The notes beneath the pieces were generated by a model, which ran no database searches, was not told where the DNA came from, and saw only the letters and a program-made list of their open reading frames with translations. This document shows positions 7,370 to 13,087 of a stretch of DNA of 14,065 nucleotides, in pieces. The stretch's first letter is position 1; every line of letters starts with the position of its first letter. The stretch is taken from positions 1 to 14,065 of the forward strand of contig CAYZUS010000049.1 of NCBI GenBank assembly GCA_964481885.1, read 5' to 3'. Both the position numbers and the translations under genes were made by a program. This DNA comes from Fen731 sp964481885 (GTDB lineage Bacteria; Actinomycetota; Humimicrobiia; Humimicrobiales; Humimicrobiaceae).

Positions 7370-8620
7370 TCAAAAAAATTTCAGAACAGATTCTATTATG
7401 TAGTCAACTTCGCTGTCTTTCAGTTCCGGATAGATCGGAAGGGACACTATTTCGGATGCAAGTTTCTCGGTTATCGGCAAGCTGCCTTCTTTATAACCTA
7501 AACCATTGTAGGCTTCCTGAAGGTGAATGGGGAAAGGATAATGTATCAGGGTCTTAATACCGTTTGCATCCATATGATCCATGAAACACTCCCTGTTTTT
7601 CACTCTGATAACATAAAGATGATATACGTTCCTTAAAAGAACCGGTAAATCTTTTGACTGCACCGGATTATTGTGCTTTCCGCCGCTATCTTCCTTGATG
7701 CCCGAAATCTTAAAATCATCGTCGCGGGAGTCTTTCTTGTACCCAGGCATGTTTGTACCACGCGAGTTATTGGGATCATATGCATTTAATAAACCGTTAT
7801 TAACCGGGCAAATAATTTCTGTATTTAAAAAAGCTGCATTGTAGCGGTTTGCAATATCTATGCGCCTTTCATTCCAGCCATCAAGCAAATTAAATTTAAA
7901 CCTGAGTATTGCAGCCTGTATTTCATCAAGCCTGCTGTTAAAACCTTCAGTTATACTATAATAGCGGTTTTCCTGTCCGTAATTCCTTAGAAGCCTCATG
8001 TTGCGGTTTATTTCCGCGTTGTTTGTAACAACCATACCGCCATCGCCAAAAGCTCCCAGGTTTTTGCTTGGATAAAAAGAAAAGCACCCCGCATCTCCAA
8101 AACTGCCGGTTTTTTTGCCGTTAAAGAGCGCTCCGTGTGACTGCGCACAATCTTCAATGACTTTCAGGTCGTGCTTTGCCGCAATTTCGCATATCCTCTC
8201 CATATTACAGGGATTTCCGTAAAGGTGAACCGGGATTATTGCTTTTGTCTTTGGGGTTATTTTCTGCTCAATAAGCTCCGGATTAATATTATAGGTAGCC
8301 TCCTTTATATCGACAAAAACGGGATTTGCCCCTGAAGATCTTATGGCTGAAATCGTTGGGACCGCGGTATTTGAAACAGTTATTACCTCATCGCCATGCC
8401 CGACCCCACATGCAAGAATAGCAAGATGCAGAGCTTCTGTTCCTGAGCCGACACCTATGCCGTAGCTGCATTCGCAGTAAGAAGAAAATTCATCTTCAAA
8501 AAGGCTGACATTGTCTCCAAGTATGAAGCTGCCTTTCTTCATTACTCCCTGCACCAGGGCATCAATTTCAACCTTATGCTGTTCGTACTGTCTGGAAAGA
8601 TCACCGAACGGAATTTTCAC
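7370..8620 (-). CDS. DegT/DnrJ/EryC1/StrS-family sugar aminotransferase
   Basis: This is a PLP enzyme that would transfer an amino group to a keto nucleotide sugar. Start is GTG (8618-8620), giving MKIPFGDLSRQY, the usual N-terminus of this family. Visible signatures are GSGTEAL (58-64), the EDCAQ motif with Asp157 and Gln160, SFYPSKNLGAFGDGG with PLP-binding Lys186, and GFNSRLDEIQAA (226-237). At 416 residues it is longer than the usual 360-390. The extra length is a hydrophilic insertion at about 274-326, rich in Asp, Asn, Lys and Gly, between ICPV and LLRNVYHLYV. The C-terminal half continues normally (HYPFPIHLQEAY), so the enzyme looks intact. It follows the epimerase after a 231-base gap. 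The substrate is probably a keto sugar made by neighbouring enzymes; acting on C3 or C4 cannot be told from sequence. Confidence 0.93.
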   Translation of the reverse strand: MKIPFGDLSRQYEQHKVEIDALVQGVMKKGSFILGDNVSLFEDEFSSYCECSYGIGVGSGTEALHLAILACGVGHGDEVITVSNTAVPTISAIRSSGANPVFVDIKEATYNINPELIEQKITPKTKAIIPVHLYGNPCNMERICEIAAKHDLKVIEDCAQSHGALFNGKKTGSFGDAGCFSFYPSKNLGAFGDGGMVVTNNAEINRNMRLLRNYGQENRYYSITEGFNSRLDEIQAAILRFKFNLLDGWNERRIDIANRYNAAFLNTEIICPVNNGLLNAYDPNNSRGTNMPGYKKDSRDDDFKISGIKEDSGGKHNNPVQSKDLPVLLRNVYHLYVIRVKNRECFMDHMDANGIKTLIHYPFPIHLQEAYNGLGYKEGSLPITEKLASEIVSLPIYPELKDSEVDYIIESVLKFF

Positions 8621-8716
8621 CTATACCACCAACCACCATATAACATATTGACCATAATAACTCTAAATTCTACCTTGCCTTTTCGAAACTGCCAGGTCAT
8701 TTTAGTCCCATGTTGC

Positions 8717-8826
8717 TATAATCCGGCCGGGCTATTATAACATTCTGTCAGGGCAGAATCCTGCTGAATCATTTTGGGACACTTCCGGGCTAATTCGGGC
8801 CCTGTTGCAAAAACCCTGCCCGGATT
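8717..8826. repeat. Cluster of GC-rich inverted repeats between epimerase and aminotransferase genes
   Basis: Within this AT-rich gap lie opposed TATAAT boxes around a CCGGCCGG core (8717-8739), an inverted repeat with arms attctg/cagaat (8742-8747, 8754-8759), and several CCGGGC/GCCCGG arms at about 8785-8822. On the coding strand the last set can pair in two mutually exclusive ways. No T-run follows, so it is not a standard terminator. Confidence 0.4.
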
Positions 8827-8851
8827 ATTTTATCATCAGCTTATACAATCA

Positions 8852-9877
8852 TTACCAGTAATATTCTTTAAACTGCCTATAATATTTGAAAGTTTCTCTA
8901 ATGCCTTCTTCAAGACAAATCTTTGGGGACCAGCCAAGTTCACTTTTAATTTTTTCAAAACTTGCATAGAAATCCCCAATGTCTATTTTCTTTCTGTCTT
9001 CCGGAAATGGTATAACGCTGTAGGTGCCCGAGCCATAGATCTTAATCATCAGTTCCACGAGTGATTTGAGGCTTAACCGTTCTTCCCCGCCAAGATTATA
9101 GATATTGCCAAAAGCGGCCTCATCAGCGCCGGCAATAAGAAACGCAACAATTGTGTCGGAGACATAACTGAAATCCCTTATCTGGCTGCCATCCCCGAAA
9201 ATCTTTATCTCTTCGCCGTCAATTATCTGCCTTATAAACCATCCGAAAAATCCCTGTCTGTTATGTTTCAAAAGCTGCCTGGGCCCGTAAGTATTTGTCA
9301 GCCTCAGCGATACTGCCCGTATTCCATAAACATTATTATAAAGGATGTGATACCACTCGCCTGCCATTTTATTTATGCCATTTACATCTGTTGGGTGAAT
9401 GGGGTGTTTCTCATCAACCGGCAGATAATCAGGCTTGCCGTATTGCTGGCGCGTTCCGGCAAATACTATCTTTACATCCTTGTTATTTTTTCGGCATGCT
9501 TCAAGTATTGTAAGCTGGCTCTTGCAGTTGATTTCCAGGTCAACGTATGGATTAAGCATGCTGTCAATGTGGCTTACCTGTCCTGCAAGGTTAAAAATAA
9601 AGTCCATGCCTCTTACGAGGTAAAGCATTCCCGGTTCGTCGCGAACATCGGAGATATTAACCCGTACATTGTCTTTTATGGGCTCAATATTAAAAAGATT
9701 TCCCCCATAGTCCTCTATAAGCGAATCCACAATAACAACCTTCGCGCCAAGGCCGGCAAGGCTGATAGCAAGGTTGCTGCCGATAAAACCAAGACCTCCC
9801 GTAATAAGGACATTTTTGCCCCTGTAGATGCTTTCCAGATATTCTTTTGAAGACTGAGGAATTTTTACTGTTTTCAT
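8852..9877 (-). CDS. NDP-sugar epimerase/dehydratase (extended SDR) with Asn in place of catalytic Tyr
   Basis: This 341-residue Rossmann-fold protein carries the NAD-binding motif TGGLGFIG (26-33), an acidic residue at 51 after the second strand, NLAGQ (96-100), and NTYGPRQ with a GDGSQIRDFSYV segment typical of nucleotide-sugar epimerases and dehydratases. Length is normal. The YxxxK catalytic pair is altered: the Lys is present (Lys170) but the Tyr position holds Asn166 in DVNGINKMAGE. The upstream Ser/Thr region reads AGTRQQYG. I recall related proteins with the same DVNGINK motif, so this looks like a subfamily trait and not a damaged gene, but I could not check. The gene starts 10 bases after the GT2 stop and has no clear ribosome binding site. 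The likely role is making a deoxy-sugar or epimerised NDP-sugar for the neighbouring transferases; the exact reaction is uncertain. Confidence 0.88.
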   Translation of the reverse strand: MKTVKIPQSSKEYLESIYRGKNVLITGGLGFIGSNLAISLAGLGAKVVIVDSLIEDYGGNLFNIEPIKDNVRVNISDVRDEPGMLYLVRGMDFIFNLAGQVSHIDSMLNPYVDLEINCKSQLTILEACRKNNKDVKIVFAGTRQQYGKPDYLPVDEKHPIHPTDVNGINKMAGEWYHILYNNVYGIRAVSLRLTNTYGPRQLLKHNRQGFFGWFIRQIIDGEEIKIFGDGSQIRDFSYVSDTIVAFLIAGADEAAFGNIYNLGGEERLSLKSLVELMIKIYGSGTYSVIPFPEDRKKIDIGDFYASFEKIKSELGWSPKICLEEGIRETFKYYRQFKEYYW

Positions 9878-9887
9878 ATTATTTTAT

Positions 9888-10604
9888 TTAATAGAATTTT
9901 TTTATGCGGATTTTATACCACAATTTTATAAGGTTTCTGCCGACCCTGTATATACGTTTGAAATTAAAAAACTCCGATTTGCCGCTCACCCTGTAATAAT
10001 GATGAACCGGCACTTCTGCAAACCTGAAGCCTCTCCTGGTCATTCTTGCAACCAGCTCAACACATATAACACCGCTGCTGTAATCAAGTTTCAAATCATC
10101 AAACACACTTTTCCTGATGAGCCTGAAGTCACAGTCGACATCCCTTATTTTAAACCCGAACATCATTTTTGTAGTATAGTGATAGAGCCTGCCTATTATT
10201 TTCCTGTAAACAGGGTCCGAACGGGATATCTTGTAACCGTTGACAATATCCGTTTCATCACTGAACTTCTCCAAAAGAAGTGGCAGCTCAAGAGGATTAT
10301 ACTGCGCATCACCATCCGTGTAAAAAATAAGCTCATGTCTGGCATTATAAAAACCGCTCTTTAATGCGCCTCCGTAACCCTTGTTCTTTTCATGGGTAAT
10401 TATCCTTACCTTGTCCATTTTTTTTGCAAGCTCTTCAAGCACCTTTTTAGTCATAGGTTTGCTTCCGTCATCGACAAGTATTATCTCATATTCACTTGCG
10501 ACTTTTTCAAGGACGCTGTTTACAAGAAGAACCATGCTCGGTATGGTACCCCAGTCATTGTAGACCGGGAAAAAAGCTGAAATTGAATATTTCTTATCTG
10601 CCAT
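9888..10604 (-). CDS. Family 2 glycosyltransferase, polyprenyl-phosphate sugar synthase-like (Dpm1/ArnC type)
   Basis: This 238-residue GT-A fold enzyme has the opening strand FFPVYND (11-17), a VDDGS nucleotide-binding motif (44-48), NKGYGGALKSGF (74-85) and the metal-binding TDGDAQ (96-101). Further on are DCDFRLIRKSVF and a basic C-terminal tail. This set and the short length match polyprenyl-phosphate mannose or related synthases, which load a sugar from a nucleotide onto a lipid phosphate at the inner membrane face. No transmembrane helix follows, so it is probably a peripheral protein held by its basic end. Such donors feed GT-C enzymes, two of which are encoded in this window. The gene is separated from rmlD by 217 bases and overlaps nothing. 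No Shine-Dalgarno is seen before the ATG. It could instead act directly on a glycan acceptor. Confidence 0.9.
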   Translation of the reverse strand: MADKKYSISAFFPVYNDWGTIPSMVLLVNSVLEKVASEYEIILVDDGSKPMTKKVLEELAKKMDKVRIITHEKNKGYGGALKSGFYNARHELIFYTDGDAQYNPLELPLLLEKFSDETDIVNGYKISRSDPVYRKIIGRLYHYTTKMMFGFKIRDVDCDFRLIRKSVFDDLKLDYSSGVICVELVARMTRRGFRFAEVPVHHYYRVSGKSEFFNFKRIYRVGRNLIKLWYKIRIKKFY

Positions 10605-10612
10605 AATTTTAT

Positions 10613-10618
10613 TTTATA
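10613..10618 (-). promoter_or_regulatory. Candidate -10 box for the GT2 gene
   Basis: TATAAA on the minus strand ends eight bases before the ATG of the glycosyltransferase, again at a distance suggesting leaderless transcription. The region 17-18 bases further upstream has only a weak -35 match (GCAACA). The AT-rich setting makes chance occurrence likely. Confidence 0.22.
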
Positions 10619-10642
10619 TTGGTTCTGCTTTTTAAATGTTGC

Positions 10643-10735
10643 TTATCTAATTCTAATTTTATTACTTCTTATTTTATTACTAAGCATTATATTAAATGAT
10701 CCCGATGGCACCTTCAAAATCAACTGTTCCGTCAT
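10643..10735 (-). CDS. Possible 30-residue small ORF between rmlD and the GT2 gene
   Basis: An ATG at 10733-10735 opens a 30-codon frame beginning MTEQLILKVPSGSFN, ending at 10643. Its second half is encoded by the 15-bp tandem repeat at 10652-10681. There is no ribosome binding site. It may be a relic of a longer gene or chance; I do not recognise it. Confidence 0.12.
   Translation of the reverse strand: MTEQLILKVPSGSFNIMLSNKIRSNKIRIR
10652..10681. repeat. 15-bp tandem repeat, two copies
   Basis: Copies tctaattttattact (10652-10666) and tcttattttattact (10667-10681) differ at one base. They lie in the AT-rich gap ahead of the GT2 gene. Confidence 0.75.
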
Positions 10736-10821
10736 TTTTAAATAGTAATCAGGGCTCTATTGCTGGGGACCGTTGATATATTAGTGCTCCTTTACCCTTT
10801 ATCCTTTATTTCATGTTACAA

Positions 10822-11694
10822 TTATTTATTTAATGCTTTTCTTTCTTTTATATAGTCTGCAAGAGATTCCTTCCAGGATCTTAAATCAACCAGCCCCGCA
10901 GCCCTTAAGTTTTTATTATCCAGGACTGAATATGCCGGCCTTTTTGCTTTGGAGGCGAAAGCATCGCTTGTAATCGGTGAAGTATTTGGAGCCAGACCCG
11001 CCAGTTTAAATATTTCGCATGCAAATTCATACCAGGAGCAGCTGCCGGTATTTGTCATATGGTATAATCCATATTTTTCTGTCTGTATGAGCTCAAATAG
11101 TTTTTCAGCAACATCTTTTGTACTTGTAGGTGTCAGCACCTGATCATCGACAACTTTTATGTCTTTGCCTTCATTTGCGAGCCTTATCATCATCTCCACA
11201 AAATTATATCCCTTGCCAAGACTGCCTGCATGGCCGTAAAGTCCGCAAACCCGCAGAAGGTAATATTTCTTCATCATATAGCGCAGCACATATTCGCCTG
11301 CAAGTTTGGATATTCCGTAGACACTTACCGGTGCCGGGCAGTCATCTTCGGTAAAGGGAATGTTCTTTTTGTATCCCCCAAAAACAAAATCTGTGCTGAA
11401 ATGCATAAGGGCTGCATCAATAGATAATGCAATTTCTGCCAGGTTTTTAAGCCCTTTGACATTTACCTCAAAAGCCTTGGCAACCTCTTCTTCACATGCA
11501 TCGACCTGGTGAAATGCTGCAGTGTTTATAATAAGATTAGGCTTGATACGAAAAAGGACATCGTTGCAAATGTTCCGGTCACATACATTAATATCACTTA
11601 TGGTGAGTCCTGTAATGTCAACGCCTTTATCTATAAAATATTTATAAATATCAGTCCCAAGCTGACCATCAGAACCTATCAGGGCTATCTTCAA
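10822..11694 (-). CDS. rmlD: dTDP-4-dehydrorhamnose reductase
   Basis: This enzyme carries out the last step of dTDP-L-rhamnose synthesis, NAD(P)H-dependent reduction of dTDP-4-keto-L-rhamnose in the cytoplasm. The 290-residue length is normal. The cofactor motif GSDGQLG is at 7-13, followed by INTAAFHQVDACE (56-68), the STDFVFGG segment (Thr101) and the catalytic YGISK (Tyr126, Lys130). The C-terminal half contains GLYHMTNTGSCSWYEFA, characteristic of RmlD. The start is TTG (11692-11694), chosen because it gives the canonical N-terminus and lies six bases after AGGAG. A promoter-like pair lies at 11736-11765. No rmlA, rmlB or rmlC is in this window, so the rest of the pathway must be elsewhere or beyond the edges. 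The related reaction on another 4-keto sugar is possible. Confidence 0.93.
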   Translation of the reverse strand: MKIALIGSDGQLGTDIYKYFIDKGVDITGLTISDINVCDRNICNDVLFRIKPNLIINTAAFHQVDACEEEVAKAFEVNVKGLKNLAEIALSIDAALMHFSTDFVFGGYKKNIPFTEDDCPAPVSVYGISKLAGEYVLRYMMKKYYLLRVCGLYGHAGSLGKGYNFVEMMIRLANEGKDIKVVDDQVLTPTSTKDVAEKLFELIQTEKYGLYHMTNTGSCSWYEFACEIFKLAGLAPNTSPITSDAFASKAKRPAYSVLDNKNLRAAGLVDLRSWKESLADYIKERKALNK

Positions 11695-11697
11695 TAT

Positions 11698-11706
11698 CCT
11701 CTCCTC
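11698..11706 (-). promoter_or_regulatory. Shine-Dalgarno site fixing the TTG start of rmlD
   Basis: GAGGAGAGG on the minus strand, with AGGAG ending six bases before the TTG. It is the clearest ribosome binding site in the window and supports the non-ATG start. Confidence 0.8.
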
Positions 11707-11735
11707 TTATGCGATTTACTTAAATATCATTTTAT

Positions 11736-11765
11736 TTTATATGTTATAAATCAAACATATGCCAA
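11736..11765 (-). promoter_or_regulatory. Candidate promoter for rmlD and the sugar genes
   Basis: On the minus strand TTGGCA (11760-11765) is followed after 18 bases by TATAAA (11736-11741). Each box has five of six consensus bases. The predicted start would be near 11729, leaving a leader of about 35 bases that includes the Shine-Dalgarno. Confidence 0.45.
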
Positions 11766-11807
11766 ACTTTGTCTTTTTTTAAAGGGAAGAAACAAGAAAC
11801 CATAACC

Positions 11808-11876
11808 TTATTGAGGTACAGAGACAATATCCTTTGCCATCAAAAAGTTTCCTGTAAAATTAAACCAGCCCTTCAT
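11808..11876 (-). CDS. Possible 22-residue leader-like ORF upstream of rmlD
   Basis: An ATG at 11874-11876 opens a frame starting MKGWFNFTGNFLMAK and ending at TAA 11808-11810. AGGAG at 11887-11891 lies ten bases upstream, a usable distance. An alternative ATG at 11883-11885 would be too close to that site. The peptide matches nothing I know. It sits upstream of the candidate rmlD promoter, so it would have its own or read-through transcription. Confidence 0.2.
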   Translation of the reverse strand: MKGWFNFTGNFLMAKDIVSVPQ

Positions 11877-11919
11877 TATGACCATACTCCTGAAAATAAT
11901 AAAACCTCAAAATCCTGCC

Positions 11920-11933
11920 TGCCACGTCTGGCA
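11920..11933. repeat. Short hairpin between the lipoprotein gene and rmlD
   Basis: Arms tgcca (11920-11924) and tggca (11929-11933) flank a 4-base loop. On the plus strand an A-run follows; on the minus strand a T-run would precede the stem, so it does not fit an intrinsic terminator for the leftward genes. Confidence 0.3.
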
Positions 11934-12045
11934 CTAAAAAACCACAAGAATCATTTTAATAGTATCCCTAATAATTAAAAGGAATATTTAATTTTAAGCA
12001 TTCTGTCCTTATAAAAGCAAGGCAAGCATCCGGATATGAGAGAGG

Positions 12046-12786
12046 CTAATTAAAGCTTAGCATGGTTAAAAACAGATATATTGCTGTCCCGATAAGGGCA
12101 AGAATGCTATAACATAAAAACAGGTAATAATTATATTTCCTATTTGCGCTTGCCGATATCTTTTTCCTTATTGCAGTAATCCTTATTATCTCAATAATTA
12201 TTATCCCCAGCGAAAATACAAAGCCCATTGTAAAAAGCATATCTCTTGAAAGCTTGTAAAAAAACCCGGAGTAAGGGTGCTTTTTATAGAAGGGCACTTT
12301 TTTTAAATTATCAAAGTAATCATTCCCAATCTTAAACACTGCTTCTTTAGGGTTTGCAAGATACTCGCCGACATGTGTCCTCCCAAGGTCATAACCATTA
12401 TTTACTTTCAGTTCAAATTCGAGGTAACTGTAGTCGGAAACAGAAAAAACTATTTCCTTGGATAGGTCCTTATCTGTAAGGGGAGCTGAAAAGTCGAGCC
12501 TGTTTTTTTCTGTATTCAACATAAGTTTGTCGTCCGGACCAAAACTAACCTGTTGGTAATCAGTGATACTGCCGTCTGTAGCGACCCAGCCGGCAAACTC
12601 CCCGGCCTTTCTTTCCATTGTCCAGGCAATATGTATTTTGGCGGCCGAATCTTTCCAGACATAGTAACCGTTGCTTACACCGGGCATATAATTAAGACTG
12701 GTACAGCCTGACAGGCCCACAGATGATAGCAAAACTGCAGCCGCCAGGGCCGCAAACATTAATAATCTTGTTAATCGTAATTTCAT
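12046..12786 (-). CDS. Predicted lipoprotein with two C-terminal membrane helices, function unknown
   Basis: The chosen start is the ATG at 12784-12786 (246 residues). A longer TTG start at 12804 is possible but would lie almost at the predicted transcription start. The N-terminus is a lipoprotein signal: basic MKLRLTRLL, a hydrophobic stretch, and lipobox LSGC with Cys28. Residues 30-180 form a soluble, probably beta-rich domain with many aromatic and charged residues (YYVWKDSA, FAGWVATDGS), facing outside. Two membrane helices follow at about 185-205 and 220-242, separated by a short basic loop (IRKK, NRK), and the protein ends right after the second. A lipid anchor plus C-terminal helices is an uncommon combination. 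I do not recognise the family. Its position between a GT-C gene and rmlD suggests a link to surface glycan assembly, but nothing in the protein shows it. Confidence 0.75.
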   Translation of the reverse strand: MKLRLTRLLMFAALAAAVLLSSVGLSGCTSLNYMPGVSNGYYVWKDSAAKIHIAWTMERKAGEFAGWVATDGSITDYQQVSFGPDDKLMLNTEKNRLDFSAPLTDKDLSKEIVFSVSDYSYLEFELKVNNGYDLGRTHVGEYLANPKEAVFKIGNDYFDNLKKVPFYKKHPYSGFFYKLSRDMLFTMGFVFSLGIIIIEIIRITAIRKKISASANRKYNYYLFLCYSILALIGTAIYLFLTMLSFN

Positions 12787-12808
12787 CAAAAAATCCAATT
12801 CCAACTTC

Positions 12809-12835
12809 TTTATACAACCAATGCGCTTCTGTCAA
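12809..12835 (-). promoter_or_regulatory. Candidate promoter for the lipoprotein gene
   Basis: On the minus strand a perfect TTGACA (12830-12835) is followed after 15 bases by TATAAA (12809-12814). The spacer is two bases shorter than ideal. The start would fall near 12801, giving a leader of about 15 bases to the ATG at 12786 and supporting that start over the upstream TTG. Confidence 0.45.
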
Positions 12836-13017
12836 AATCCGGACGGTCTTACGCATCTGCCCGAACTTTTTCCATAAGCAGGCCATTTTAACTGAAAAGC
12901 ATTTTTTATTGGCCCTGCATTTCAACCAATCTAAAACCCTTAAACTGCAAGTCTTCGTAACTAATCGGGCTTTTTAAAATCATCCGGTTTTCCAAGCCAT
13001 CAGTCTTTCTTACTTTA

Positions 13018-13087
13018 TTCTGCCCGGCTCACTGCTCTACAACTCATTCCTCTCAAGTTCATTCCTGCCCAGCTCACTGCTGTCCAG
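13018..13087. repeat. 15-bp minisatellite across the 3' end of the GT-C gene
   Basis: About four and a half degenerate 15-bp units (13028-13042, 13043-13057, 13058-13072, 13073-13087, plus a partial one at 13018-13027). In the coding frame the units encode the pentapeptides LDSSE, LGRNE and LERNE, then L-stop. The unit holding the stop still reads SSE beyond it, so the array extends past the coding region. Confidence 0.75.

Larger units (their letters stand above)
11695..12045. other. Intergenic region between the lipoprotein gene and rmlD
   Basis: 351 bases with no recognised gene. It holds the rmlD ribosome binding site and promoter-like boxes, a candidate 22-25 residue ORF with an AGGAG site (11808-11885), and a short hairpin (tgcca/tggca, 11920-11933). 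No terminator with a T-run on the minus strand was found for the lipoprotein gene. Confidence 0.6.

Noticed and set aside
8717..8722. Plus-strand promoter (TATAAT)
   Set aside because: No good -35 box and no plus-strand gene downstream.
9263..9850. 195-codon plus-strand ORF
   Set aside because: Lies wholly antisense to the epimerase, whose motifs are unmistakable; long antisense frames are common in AT-rich genes.
12692..12925. 77-codon minus-strand ORF overlapping the lipoprotein start
   Set aside because: It overlaps the lipoprotein signal peptide in another frame, covers the candidate promoter, and has no recognisable domain.
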